Below, piece after piece: positions 41,754 to 53,666 of a stretch of DNA of 64,000 nt. The notes under the pieces were generated by a model. The model was given only the letters and a program-made list of their open reading frames with translations, did no database searches and was not told where the DNA came from. Made by a program: the position numbers and the translations under genes. Each line of letters starts with the position of its first letter. Within the stretch, counting starts at the first letter, position 1. Origin of the DNA: Ixodes scapularis (taxonomy: Eukaryota > Arthropoda > Arachnida > Ixodida > Ixodidae); the NCBI RefSeq assembly GCF_016920785.2, contig NW_024609836.1:6752406-6816405 (forward strand), read 5' to 3'.

Positions 41754-44568
41754 TTCGCGCGCGTTCTTAAAACGACTTAAAACACAATAAAATATATACG
41801 TACAACAAAAAGATTATATATATATACAACGGAAGAATAAAAGACTATGAAACGATGATAAAATATTTATAAAAGAAATAGAAGATGAGAAGGATAAATG
41901 GCAAAATGGATGGGAATGCTAAACAACCTAGGTAAACGAGCGAGCAGACAACGGATAGTTTAGGCTCATAGTGGGCAACTGAGACCGCGAATATATTAAA
42001 CAAATATATCGGAAAAGGTGTGCCAGATATACACGTTATAAGCTTTTTTTTTCTAAAAATAATTGCTACAAGCATTGTTTTCAATTGTATTTATATTATT
42101 TATCATGTTTTATTTCAATTCGCGGAACTTGTGCTGACCGCTGTTGACCAGACTACACATTTACAAGCCGTAAATGAGTTTGGGAGAATTCAGTTGAGCT
42201 CGAATGTCATTTAATATGGGCAGGGGGGGGGGGGGTGAGAAAAAAAAAAAGAAAAGGTGGCTTTGGTGAGACTGCCGAACCGCTTTTCCTTCATCCTCCT
42301 AAGCAGCTTTCTACAAAGCAAATCTGACGTGTGCGTTTTTACAGGGGTAGCTGCTATGGACTCTCCGTGTTGTCACTTGACATTGTGACGTCAGAGTCAC
42401 GTGACTTCCTAATGTCTTGTGACGTCGCAATTTCACTTGACCTCATGGTGTCACATGATGTTTCCAAGATAACGCCCAACCTTAGTGCCTACAATTATCA
42501 CGAAGTTTATAAAAACAAAAATGTCAAAATCATTGCGAGCTGGTTCTACCTGATCGCCATAAGTTTTCCCCCAAAGCCAAGGTCACACTGCTTGTACATC
42601 ATACAGAAGACAGTCCGCAAACAGATTCAAACTCGAGTCACCACGAGATTTGAGCTTTAAATGCCGCAAGGCAACGAGTTCAAGGAGACACTCGGCACGC
42701 GGCATTTGAACCATGGATATCGTGGTGACTGATATCTGCAGACTGCCTTGTGTATAATGTATAAGCAGTGTGACCCCGGCTTAAAGGTACTTCTAGTAGA
42801 AGCAAACACCGCAATACGACCCGCAAAAATGGCGTAATGAATATTAAAACTATTAAAAGGACAACACAGACTTCGCTATATAGTATCAAACCTCGTGCTC
42901 AGGCTCTAGAGGCTGCGCCAAACAACGTGCGAAGATTTTAAAAAAAATTCAGCATGATTATTTTTATTTAGGGAAATCCGAACTCTTTATGTACGGAGCT
43001 AATTTTTTTCTGAAATTTTATACGTGCTAAGACTGCAATGAAATACATCAAAAGGCGCGCTTGTGGCGCTAGCCGCAACATGTCCGATGAATATCTCAAA
43101 TTAAATAATTAAATTAGCATCAAAAATTGTCTATCTACGTCCTCAGAGCAGCTGTTCACCGTTCAACCACAATGCACAAAAATATGTAAGTATAAGTTGC
43201 AGTAACTCGACGTAACAAGACTTGTTCTTGAACTCTTCTGCCTCGCGCCATGCTGTCGATGACTGGGTTGGGAGCCCCTCCCCGCGGATAGACACCGCCT
43301 CCTTCTCTTTTTCCGATTACGCCCTCTCCGCACAATGGGACGGCCGGAGAAGCGTTCGCGCCGTTCGCTCGGTTCGCGCGCTTTAGGATCTCACAGGCCA
43401 AGCCAAGAGAGACTAACTTCAAATGTACCCACTAGATGGCAGCACCTCCCGGTACTTGTATTTTCTTTATGGCGCGAATTTTCAAACAAAGGTTCCGCTT
43501 TCATCGGGCCCCGGGGTCTGATGTTGCCAAAAGGGGACCCTTGTTTGAGCGGGAGCCTTCTTGGCAAATGATCGACGTAGCGTCTCAGCCTTTTTGTACA
43601 CAAGCGCTATCAACTAATGAGAAATCTACGTTCGGGCAATTTATTCGTAAGAACTTCACTACTGACGGATTCGTGACCTCGATGCGGTATTGCGAACACG
43701 GGTTGTTCTTTGCTCGACTCACATAAAGAGCGGAGGAAAGGCAAAAGAAAGATGTCTTCAATTTTATAAATTTGACTAGGTAGCGCAAGTAAACGTCAGA
43801 TTCAAAAAGCGGAGCTCGAAACAATTTATTCGGCTACCCTTTCAAAATTAAAACTTCAAGCCCCCTCGATAGATGGCAGCACCTTCTGGAATGAGCATAT
43901 CTCTATCTGTTTGGAATTGTGAAGGCATGGATATACTCCACCGGTGAATTGATCGGGCGGTAATCTCCGCCATCTCTCTTTTATGTATAGAAACAATACT
44001 GCGTTCAATGAGGCATCTTCATCATTTTAATTTCCAGAAGAGTTTCTTCAGACGCGTTTATTTCGACGTGTCCTTTTCTTTGTATGCGTATTTTTTCGGT
44101 ACAGAGGCCGGGTAAACTTCGATTTTGAATGCATGGGACTCATTTTGCAGACAAACCGGGAGAGCTTGCTGTAACGTCGCAGGGAAACTGTCGTTAGTTC
44201 ACCAGATAAAAGGTCACCGGAGAAAGCCTCACCGCAAAACCGGCAGATGCGGCAAAAAGCTCACCGAAATTTTTATTTTTCTTAGCTTAGCGGATTGTGC
44301 TAAGCTAAAAACCACACGTGGCAATTCAAAAAGATAATTTTTTTTTTTTTTTTTTTTTTATTTATTCTTGAAGTTTATTCGGCATATTTACTAATTCCTC
44401 GGGAATTAGTAATCACCCATTCTGTCTATTAATCACGCCGCAAGTATGAAGTCAAAGCATGGGGCACCCTTAAAAAAGAAAACAATTTATTGACAGCTTG
44501 ACAGTGCGCCGTCGGTAGCTCTGTCAGATAAAGAGGTTCGTTTTTCGCAAGCTAATATAAATAGCGGT
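41754..44568. other. Unassigned region
   Basis: No gene recognised. Notable items: GAATGTCATTTAA at 42202-42214 (possible counterpart of the 7876 repeat), G13 at 42223-42235, a cluster of TGACGTCA/GTCACGTGAC-like words at 42365-42460, an inverted pair around AGACTGCCTTGTGTATAATG (42738) and its complement near 42595, and two TAGATGGCAGCACCT words (43433 and 43871). Confidence 0.45.
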
Positions 44569-44576
44569 GTGAGAAC

Positions 44577-44837
44577 GGGAGGCACTCACTTGAACGAATG
44601 ACGTTTTAGCGAACGCCCACGTTTCATCGAACGACACTTTAGCGAATAGTCATACGCCGCGAAGCGGCGTTTTCGGGTGGGCCAAGTGAGTTCATATTTT
44701 TGTAATGAGTTGCCGCAGACTGTCGCCGCGAAGCGGCGTAAAGCGCAGCGCGACGGATGGGTTAACGCGCGTAAAACGACCATTCGCTCAAATGTCGCCG
44801 TTCGCTAAAATGTCATTCGCTCTTGTGATATGGACCC
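44577..44837. mobile_element. Foldback MITE, TTTTAGCGAACG family, copy 1
   Basis: GTGAGAAC lies at 44569-44576 and 44838-44845. Ends start GGGAGGCACTCACTTGAACG and, reversed, GGGTCCATATCACAAGAGCG, both followed by GAATGAC(G/A)TTTTAGCGAACG. The core repeats a CGCCGCGAAGCGGCG palindrome twice (44656, 44726). 261 bp. Confidence 0.75.
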
Positions 44838-44845
44838 GTGAGAAC

Positions 44846-45552
44846 AGTTTCAGCTCCGAAGATTGTGTGGTGCCTGATAGACGAGTAGGTGTTTGTTGAT
44901 GTGATCAGTGTCGGCTAGGTCGTTTTCTTTTTTCTTTCACTAATAAAACTTTAGTTGCGAGAACAGCTTCGTCCTGGCGCGTTTCTTGTCTTTAATTCGC
45001 CCTCGTCATTTGAACTGTTTTCATGATGTATAACCAGTATAACGTTTACCAACTCGCCTAATTCGCTACCTTACAGAACGGTGACTGATCAGCTATGAAG
45101 GTCACGAGTGGTTCGCTTCAGCAGGGCACTATCACACGAAGGCAACGCGTGAAAAAACCAGCACGAACGGCTAGAAAACGTGCATACTGACCGTTCTATC
45201 CCGTTTTCAAAGGTTAACAAAAGCTCCAAAGAGAATTTCAGGCACCGTGTTGTTGCGCACGCACTTTCGGGTTTTCGGCATTTATAGTTTTGCTTTTTTT
45301 AGATTTTAAACAGACATTATTAAGTTTTTTAACTTTTTCCTGTTCAAGTTTATGAAGTTTTCAGTTAGGCTTTCGTTTCGTGTAGAGCAAACCACGGAAA
45401 ACAGTCGCCCGTAATCATTCATTTGGGAGCAATATGCCCAATAAGCTTAACAAGTATTACAAAAATAACATTTTCCTTTTACGAAACTGAACAATTTTAA
45501 TGATAATAAATTGACGTATGTTACCCATGATCCGACAGCCAGAAAAAAAAAA
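44846..45552. other. Unassigned region
   Basis: No gene seen. A/T-rich from 45290 onward. Confidence 0.5.
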
Positions 45553-45810
45553 TCGGTGAGCTTTTCTCCGCATCCGCCGGTTCTGCGACGAGTTCTTCAC
45601 GGTGAGCTTTTCCACGGGATTCGCGCACACCAGCTGGGAGGACGTGGAGCGAAAGCTCACTCTGCAGAAAGCAGGATTCAATTCCCCCCCCCCCCCCCCC
45701 CCCCCTCCCCCTGCCCTTTTCGATTTGGATGAGCATCGTACCGGCGTACGGTCGTGAATCACTACTGCGTGGTGCACGTTACCGCACTGGCTAAATTGCT
45801 CATCTACAGC
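45553..45810 (+). repeat. SINE-like repeat with C22 tract
   Basis: Shares GGAGCGAAAGCTC, AATCACTACTGCGTGGTGCA and ACTGGCTAAATT...TCATCTACAGC with the SINE at 63362-63560. A B-box-like GCAGGATTCAATTC precedes C22 (45684-45705). Confidence 0.6.
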
Positions 45811-45904
45811 CGAGACACCAGACGCCTACTAAGACAGACTAACTTCCCACTGAATAAGGATACTCCAATTTTATTTTTATTCTGGTCTAAACCGTTCTAA
45901 TAAA

Positions 45905-45974
45905 GACCTAAAGCATGGAGCTATACTAACCAAAGGTGTCAACCTTTGGCTAGTATAGCTCCATGCTTTAGGTC
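45905..45974. repeat. 33-bp hairpin
   Basis: Arms 45905-45937 and 45942-45974 match at 32 of 33 positions with a 4-nt loop (GTCA). The arm reads GACCTAAAGCATGGAGCTAT. Confidence 0.9.
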
Positions 45975-46113
45975 GACTTGCAGGTAATAATTTGTGCAGC
46001 ACATACTTATATAGCAGCTTAAAAGCATGTCCATATACTTATTACCAGGCAAAGATTACCTGCTGCGACATACATCTGAAGTGAATTAAAAGGAAATTCG
46101 TGGCTTTAATGGT

Positions 46114-46480
46114 ATGCAAAACAAGTTTGAAGCATATTTCGCTATTCCCAGTGACTTGCGAAACTTTCTTGGCAAAGGGGCAGGCAAGCAGATCGGTGAA
46201 GTCTTGATATTTTCATACAGCTGGGAACAATGGGTCAAAGTGGACATTTCCTCTCTAATTAAACAATGGTTCAATCTGTACAGCTGCCAACTGGTGGAGA
46301 CGACAGAGCCACCACAATGTTGCTTTGCGTATACAGCGAGGCGAGGTCATCAGTATACTCAATGCAAATTCTACTGTAGATTACTCCCAAGAGAGCAGAT
46401 TTGCACCAGTTATTGATGTGCAAACCGTGAAAACAGAGGGAACATTATTTTTTTGGAGTGATTGCCTTGCGACAAATTGT
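46114..46480 (+). pseudogene. Fragment resembling a TGF-beta-family propeptide (tentative)
   Basis: 'YSWEQWVKVDISSLIKQWF' (about 46217-46273) has the WxxxDVTxxVxxWL pattern of TGF-beta propeptides. After a frameshift near 46290 a second frame reads 'NVALRIQRGEVISIL' and 'RFAPVIDVQTVK', in the positions where GLxLxI and RPFLVV motifs usually follow. No mature cystine-knot domain, signal peptide or intact frame is present. It might be a decayed exon of a host gene or retrocopy, or a chance resemblance. Confidence 0.25.
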
Positions 46481-46642
46481 TGCTCCCATTGCAATAAGGT
46501 TCTGGAATCTGGGCGCATTGTGGTGGGCCAATGTATACAGCGGCCATCCAACATGTGGCTTGCATGTGAGCAACAAATGATTGGCCCTGCCAAGCCTTTG
46601 TAAGTAGATGCCCAACTTTTGCAGGAGCACATTTCTTCCACC

Positions 46643-48270
46643 CTGCATACGCAACGAATTACAGTAGCACCACTGCAGCACCGATCGATCGCATATTCTC
46701 CTTTATATCGATGGTAACTGTAGAGATTGATAGCACGCCTAAATATTTGTCAAGTAGAAATGAAAAGTGGCCCATCACTTTTTGCAAGTATCTCAACTGA
46801 AGGTCGATTCAATTACACTTCAGAAAAAATTTGCAGAGATAGGGCGCCCCTAAAAAGGTCGGCAGGAAAATTTTTGCTGCAGACAATGCATGCTTACCAA
46901 AAAAAAGAACATGTCAAATTGAATATTTCGCCAATAATTTGAGCAACCTCGACCGTGTCAAGGCCCAGATGGCATTCACCACTCGTCAATGCTGTGGTTT
47001 TTTTTTATTAAAAGAACAAAGTGTCCGAGCTTGGTTGAAGCTAATGGGAGTAAACTTTCTGTGCTGGGGCCTGGACCTGGTGGTATGGGGGCAGGCGCGT
47101 CCTGGTTCGGATGGTGACGACCGATGACGGTGATCGCCCGATGACAGCCCCGGGAAGTTGATGATAAAAATAATACTAAACTAAAAGTTGTTAGATCCCG
47201 CTGAACACATTGCGACGTTGGTTGACTTTACAATGGCCAGTGTGGCCACGTTTATTATGAAACAAAACAACTCAACAGTGAGTTAAAATGCCAAAATTAA
47301 ACCCCATACTTTTGTTCCCAGTCTCCCAAAATCGAATGGAAGCCAATCCTCTAGAATCCTCTCGGGGACCCTTTTTCAGACTCGTAGGGGCCTCCTTTCC
47401 CCTCAGGGACCGACCAATCCCTTCAAATTTCACCACTACCACGTGGTACACTGTTCTCCAATGGTCGGCGAGCTGTCAGTCTGGCACTCTAACCGCCAAA
47501 TCCAAATTCTTTCTAGAGTCAACCCCTGCATTTTACGCAGACGGGCTGGCGCCAACAGCTAAATTATTACATCAGGTAAAAAGCGACAATTTGATACTAA
47601 GCGGCAAAACCCTCTATTTACAGGCACATTCGGCTAAAAGCTACACGCTTCTCCAGGCGGGGGCTCTCCCGGTCCCGGTCCGAGCGGACTCCCGAAACCC
47701 GAGACGCTTCTTAACGACCGCAAGGGGAACCGCTCCCGCACTGCGGCCGCTCTGGCCCCGCCAACACAAACAGAGAAAGCTAAAAAGAAACAATGCCGAC
47801 GCAACTTTGGGAAGATAAACTTTCCTAACAAAAATCACCATAACTAATAAGCAGGATTTCTACAAACTTAACAGGAGTGTTTTAGCAAAGCATGCTTGTT
47901 TCCCATAGGTCCACACCACCTCTCGTGCAACACGAAGTTGTGTTTTAATGCACCACTATAATGCAGGAAGCCCTTCTTACACTGTGATAGTATAGAGTGC
48001 TTACACACCCACTACTGAAGCAAAGATGGGAATTACTCTACGTACAGGTTTGCAATTATGCAGCTAAAAGCCACAGAGCACTAGATCACAGATCTTGCTG
48101 GTTGGTCGTTCTTGTTGAGGAGGATGATCCGTGACTCCCTCCAAACAGCTAGCATGTGATGGTGGCTGACATGGATGTTGAAAACAGCTTTGAGAAAAAA
48201 GGCATCACCGTCCGCAAGTTTTGGCAAGTCAGGTGGTCTAGCTGGCTGCAGGTGAGCTAACTTGCAACAC
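46643..48270. other. Unassigned region
   Basis: The 176-aa frame 47288-47818 has no recognisable motif. GTCCTGGTTCGGATGGTGAC (47099) and the stretch to 47640 may belong to a long terminal repeat, but no boundaries can be set. Confidence 0.4.
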
Positions 48271-48505
48271 GCATTGAAAGGCACACTGCTGTTGCTCTTG
48301 TCACCAACACTGACACCTCACAGGGGCACCACTTTTAAAATTGTGGCAAAGAGTTCAAAGGCACGCTGCTACTTTAGTGTTGTCGATGCTGGCACTTCAC
48401 AGGTTCATGCAGCTTTCAACACTAAGAAGGCATTGGAAGGCACGCTGTGTCTGCCGTTGTTGTCAGTGCTGGCACCTCACGGTCAGTTGACAGGAGCACC
48501 TACTC
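48271..48505 (+). repeat. Degenerate minisatellite, three units of about 80 bp
   Basis: Three blocks start AAAGGCACACTGCTG, AAAGGCACGCTGCTA and GAAGGCACGCTGTGT, each followed 25-35 bp later by TGYTGGCACYTCAC. Confidence 0.65.
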
Positions 48506-48870
48506 CAACACTGCAAATGGGGCCTTGACACAGTGTTAATGGCACAGCATATCATCCGCACAATTCTGCTGATGATGGAGTTATGGCTTGCCACAGGTCA
48601 CAGAGATTAATCCCCAGAACAGCTTCGAGGACATCTCTTCAGTTAGAATGCATCCTTGGAATTAGCATCCTGTTCAGAATGAGCAAATAGCACGGAATAA
48701 GACTCCAACATTTCAATCGCGCCACACTTTATCACAACATATCACTGGCGTCGCACTGATCTCAGTGGCACAAAATTTACCCAGCACAAAGGGGTACCTT
48801 CGAAAGACACCATTGAAATATTAGAATTGCAATTCTTTCTTTGGATTCATTCATATCCCCCCGTGAGGGG
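48506..48870. other. 3' flank of the U2 gene, no gene
   Basis: On the minus strand GAATCCAAAGAAAGAATTG (about 48831-48849) lies 20-40 nt after the U2 3' end and resembles an snRNA 3' box (GTTTN0-3AAARNNAGA). A short stem CCCCCTCACGGGGGG adjoins the RNA. Confidence 0.45.
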
Positions 48871-49058
48871 GGTGGGCCGATCCCGGAGGCAGTGCAATAC
48901 CGGGCCAACCCGTGGCATAGGTGAGGTAAACCTCAAGCACTACGCCGCATTCCAAAAATAAGATTAATATCTTGGGTCCAAATAGGACCCGTATCAGATA
49001 TTAAGCTGATAAGAACAGATACTACACTTTGATCTTAGCCAAAAGGCCGAGAAGCGAT
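48871..49058 (-). ncRNA. U2: U2 spliceosomal snRNA
   Basis: The minus strand from 49058 reads ATCGCTTCTCGGCCTTTTGG and continues with the branch-point recognition element GTGTAGTATCTG, the stem-IIa region TCTTATCAGCTTAATATCTG, the Sm-binding site TTATTTTTGGAA and the distal stem GGGTTGGCCCGGTATTGCAC. The length of 188 nt is that of metazoan U2. Every functional element is conserved and no truncation or A-tail is seen, so a working gene or a very recent copy is likely. U2 base-pairs with intron branch points in the spliceosome. The arthropod-type GATCAAAGTGTAG insertion relative to vertebrates is present. Confidence 0.93.
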
Positions 49059-49079
49059 AACTCCCAATTGTCTTTTAAT

Positions 49080-49100
49080 TTCAAGCCATTTGGGACTTGA
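49080..49100 (-). promoter_or_regulatory. Candidate proximal sequence element of the U2 gene
   Basis: On the minus strand TCAAGTCCCAAATGGCTTGA resembles the insect PSEA consensus around TTCCCAAxTGxTTT. It ends about 22 bp upstream of the U2 start, closer than the usual -40 to -60, so the assignment is weak. Confidence 0.3.
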
Positions 49101-51634
49101 ACCCCAAGAGCACATACCACCCCGCCGAGAGGTAACCAAACGCGCATGGCTTCCCAGCGCCAGAGTGGACACCGGTACGCTTTTCCGATGTTACATCGAA
49201 TCAAATACAACTCTCCGACGATATATGATCTTGAAATGTCCTCATTAAAGCCAAATTAATACAAATATGCCCTATAGAAACGCCGTCAACGACGCACAAG
49301 AGACCTCGTCGCCATCTCTCGACTTGCCAACAAACTCAAAAGGTGTACCGCAAATTGCAGAAAATCCACATAAAACTGCGAGCAAAACAAATCAGAATGA
49401 CATATGAAGCACGATAAAAATCAAATGCAACGTGCATTCAAACAAGTTCGAAATCCGGATGTTTCAAAGAGCTTCCGGCGAAACAGCGTCTGCTATAAAA
49501 AATAGCGGACGGTCGTTCACAACCCGAGAGCAGAACCGCCGAATACCAATACTTGAGGAAAGATTTAGAAACATACATCAAGAGCAAAACACGCGAATAT
49601 TTAATGAAGTGAGGATGTCGGTGTTTAATAGAAAGCTTCTGCCCAATAGAAGGCAGACGCCCAACGTTCAAGCACCGTTTATAACATTTCATTATAATTC
49701 GTACAGGTGAGCACCGTTCGAAGACTTTCGTGCAATAGACATGTGGCAAAATATGTGCACTTAGTTTGAGAACATCAAAGCGTCGGTAGAGCAACTGAGA
49801 AATCAATGAAAAATTCGGAGCTTGATCGAAAAAAATTCTTGGGGATGTTCGTGAAGACGACGCAGGGAAAGGCGCGGACCACGCCTATTCAAGGCAGTTG
49901 TGACTGGCTTAAACGAGATGGCGCCAGCGTCGTTGCGGCGCTTTAGTTCACCGTTCATTCACTAGATGGCCCTAGTCCCCCGTTCCTAGTCGTTTGAAAA
50001 GGCTGCCCGCCTTTTAAAACGCTTTAAATCGCACAAAATGAAATGTCGCATGTAGAAAAACACAACTAATCTTCAGCCCAAACGTGAAGGAAGCTAAACG
50101 AACACGCACTCTAGGCGACTAAGGACTTACAAACGAATGAAGCGACGGTTCCCGAACACGAGCGTGCATACAAAGAACGGCAGTTCGGCACGACACGGCA
50201 CCAAAACTAAAACCACGCCAAAAACTCCCGACATCTCGTAGAATCGTGCGTGAGGCAAGAAAAACGCTGGCGTTGACGTTACCGGGTGCATGAAAGAACG
50301 AAGGCTGACGAACCGGCACGGCGACAAGAACAAACGGCTGTCATTAGGCCTACCTGTCTTCAAGCACAGAGACGATAAGGTCCTTAAAGAGCCCAGCCGT
50401 ATTTGTCAACATGAACCACTTGACAGCCGCAAACATCTACACAGCACTGGGTTCGGGGCCATCTAAAGCATATCATACGCACTACAGCCGTAACGAAATA
50501 AGGGTACTCACACGAGCTTCCGCAACGCAGCAAAACTGACGAAGAAAGACAAATGACGGTATGGGCGGCGATTAAACATTAAACAACCGCAAGGAGGCGG
50601 CCGGAACCGGGAATTAACAAAAAAAAAAAAACGAAAAAGAATAAGAAAAGCGCCAGCACGCGGAGACGTGGGCGCCTGGGCAAGGGAGGTTAAAGGGCAA
50701 GGGAAGTCAAAGCAGGGTGCAGTTCCGTGGTTCCTTGTCTGTCGCCTTCTGCCATTGGTTCCGCTGATCAAGGGACAGTGGGGATGGTGGGCAGACAGGA
50801 TTGTGAGCGTTGTGGCGCGCTTCGTTGGGGGTCCCGCTGACAGCGTTTCCCTTCTTTCTCTTTTTTTTTTTCTGTTTTTGTTTTATGTTTGCTGGTTTGC
50901 TTTTTTTCCCGTGGAAGCGAGGCGCGGGGGGTTTTGTTTCGCTGTGGAGGGGTTTGGGCTTATCTTTTCGTTCGACCTTGGGAGCCTTGAACGGGCATTC
51001 GGGACGGACCCGCGCGGCTGTGTGTGCGCGTGCGGTGCAAGTATGTGAATGCGCGTGAAAGAATTAAGTTGCTCTATTACTGCGCGCGTTGGCCTCGTTC
51101 GCCCTGAGGTTGCGCGTTTTTGCCGGGGGCGAGACTGGCGAGACGGGCGATGGTTTTTTCTTTTCCTGTAAAGCCCAACAAAATTGTCGTTTTTTTTTTT
51201 TTTTTTTTTTTTTATTGGCAGCATGATTTACTAGCTTCCTGGTTCGCCGCTTACATTTTTGTTCGAAGTTATTCAGATAGATTATATTTTCCCGTGATGA
51301 GTAACCCGTGACTGGGCCAGAAGAAGAAAAATAAACTTCTGAGAGTGGTAGAAAAAAGAAACAGGGACAGACCCACTTACCCAAAGCATCGGAAACGTTT
51401 GGCCCGTCGTCCTGTCCTGACGACCAGCACGCGTGGAGATTTTAGTAGATTGTTCCTCTGACTCCGGCGTCCGGCCCTTGAAACAGCATGCTAAATTGAA
51501 CGTAATTTCGCCGAACGCGAGCTCGAGCTAAAAAGGCACGTCTGAAAGCCAGGGCCCAGGAGTGCGGGCTAGCTCGCGCTTGTAGCTGTGGCTGCAGTCT
51601 TGCGCGTCAGAGACGTTTCTCCGTTACCGCTCAA
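49101..51634. other. Unassigned region upstream of U2
   Basis: No gene recognised. The GC-rich stretch 50640-51130 could be a promoter-type CpG-rich region, but no coding exon, TATA element or splice pattern could be supported. T24 lies at 51191-51214. Confidence 0.4.
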
Positions 51635-51800
51635 TAGGGAGTTTTCGTAGACCGCGCTGTCCCCTCCGCTAAGCGTTCCGCAACGAAGAAGGTGCTACTG
51701 CGCCTGCGCGCTGATAGCCTTGACTGTGGAGTTCCCGCTATCGTAGCGGGTTGCGGAGGGCCCTTGCGGGACGGCGAAAACGATCTACGAAAACTCCCTA
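51635..51800. mobile_element. MITE, GGGAGTTTTCGTAGA family, copy 1
   Basis: TIRs GGGAGTTTTCGTAGACCG and, reversed, GGGAGTTTTCGTAGATCG, with TA on both sides. 166 bp. Copy 2 is at 56172-56338 and is about 85% identical through CCTCCGCTAAG, GCGCCTGCGCGC and GTAGCGGGTTGCGGAGGG. Confidence 0.8.
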
Positions 51801-51930
51801 ATAGGGAGTTTTCGTAGATCGTAGAAGCGGTTGCGAACGCGGTTGTATAAAGATCCAATACAATTGCACGCGCACTCGATGACATCAAGTGCGCGTGAAC
51901 CGCGTTCGCAACCGCTTTGCGAACGCGGAT
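51801..51930 (+). repeat. Single end of the same MITE family joined to a palindrome
   Basis: TAGGGAGTTTTCGTAGATCG directly follows copy 1, then GCGGTTGCGAACGCGGTT and its complement AACCGCGTTCGCAACCGC (51902-51919) enclose about 60 bp. Confidence 0.65.
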
Positions 51931-53182
51931 CCGCTTCCAGTGTGAATGAGCGGTTAGTGTGGAACGCGATCCGGAGGAAAATGCAAAGAAACAGCAAAAA
52001 TTCCAACGCCGCCGTAGTACAGGTTTGAAATAAACAGAAAAGCGTCGCGACGCCCGATAGCGACGCTGCGACGGTGGCATGAATCCCGGCCGCCGTTTTG
52101 ATTGTTTTGCGGCGTGGATCTAGCCGCCGACGCCAAGAGCTCGATCCGGGAGGTGCTCTTTCTTGCGCTCCAGAGTGACAAAGCAAAAGAAGCGTTCGGA
52201 ACAAAATGGCTAGATGTCATCACCGTATTGCAGAGAGCGTACAAAGGCACATGCTCCAATCTGCCAAATGATTAAATTATCCAAGCAGCAAATACAACAT
52301 TGGACCAAGCTCGTCAAATCATCGCTGGCCATGGAGAATCCCGGACAAAGGCTCTTCCTTTTTTTCACTGACCCGGACAAAAGCTCACCAGAAGAAAATT
52401 TAATGTTGGTCTTAAGGCGGGTGCGGACAACTTAGGTGCTTGCCGGCGACACTAAAATCCAACGATAAATTTAATCTGACAGGCGCATGGTTTGTTGATA
52501 AGAATAGAAACAAGTTTATTTATCGATTGGTTAGAAGCGAATGCATTTTCCTACTAGCTTCACCAGTCTTGGTAGATCTCGGTGGACCTCTTCGGGTTCC
52601 AAAACTCCGGTTCACGAAGTTTCTTGGGCGATATACAAGGGTGCTCCGACATACCTTGAAGGTTGGGTCAAGCAAACTTGATCTTAATTAGCTCCACTCA
52701 GTTTCGGTTATCTTAATTTTGGTCCCAAAAGTTGCTTCTCTGCCTGTTATGGCTTATCTGTCGTCACCTTTGTATAGGATGGGGTACCAGTTCTCCTGAA
52801 AATGGTGTAATGTTTATCGCGTCCCCACGTTATCCAAGCCCTTGTTTCGCCCGGGTAGCGAAAAAAAAAAAAAGAGGTGAGCTTTTGTCCGGGTCTGCGA
52901 AAAAACGGGTGAGCTTTTGTCCGGCGAGCTTCGGTCCGGTGAGCTTTTGTCCGGTTACCGGCCAAGGATGCCGATGAGTGGCCAATGCTCGGCAAAAGTA
53001 GGGTGCCTACATGTTAGCGGCGGAAACATGTAGGCACCCTGGGCAAAAGCATCAAGAAATTACTCGGGCAGTCGTCGTCCGACGAGGAATGAGCCTTGGC
53101 TTGGGCCTTGGTCGGCTCAAAGCCATGACTTCACACTACGGACCCGGCCGCCTGATATCTATTTTGCAGCCTTTTGGCAATC
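51931..53182. other. Unassigned region with short hairpin
   Basis: No gene. GGTGAGCTTTTGTCCGG occurs about three times at 52876-52955. Hairpin arms AGGGTGCCTACATGTT (53000-53015) and complement (53025-53040). Confidence 0.5.
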
Positions 53183-53485
53183 CACTCTAAGAAATGCCTG
53201 CGCGTCTATTTACCCGCAAAGCACTCAAAGAGCCAATCTCTGCTATCTACGAAATCAGCTCAGCGAATGATGATGCGGAACATTCGTTTATACCTCAGAA
53301 TTACGTCTGCGCTGTGCCATTACACAATGCAAGCATGACATCGCACAGTGCCACAGAGCGGACTTCATTTTGAGGTCCAAACAGATGTTCCGCCTCATCA
53401 TTCGCTGAGCTGATTTCGTGGTCGTGGATCGCAGAGATTGGCTCTTTGAGTGTTTTGCGGGCAAGTAGACGCGCAGGCATTTGTG
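53183..53485. mobile_element. Foldback MITE, CACTCTAA family, copy 1
   Basis: Arms contain CACTCTAAGAAATGCCTGCG, AAGCACTCAAAGAGCCAATC and AGCTCAGCGAATGATGATGC, mirrored at 53395-53480. Related copies lie at 58975-59090, 59190-59300 and 59430-59710. Confidence 0.75.
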
Positions 53486-53666
53486 ACGGTGGACCAGACT
53501 TGCTCACGTCACTAAAAAAGCTAAGGAATTACATTTACAACTACACTTCCAGAAAGTAAGTGGCCGTTGTCTAAAAAAGTAATCCTTTATTTTCGCAGCG
53601 GTCCTTTCAACCTTACTGTCCTATACTGCAATAATACTTTAAGAAACAAGCGAGCTGGTGATGATT

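Noticed and set aside
47288..47818. 176-aa open frame and a TGGCGCC primer-binding-site-like word at 47548
   Set aside because: No domain, no polymerase or gag nearby and no LTR boundary; the single 7-mer is not enough to call a retroelement.
50668..51048. 126-aa frame with a hydrophobic Phe-Leu stretch resembling a membrane segment
   Set aside because: The stretch is encoded by T-rich simple sequence and the frame has no homologous feature.
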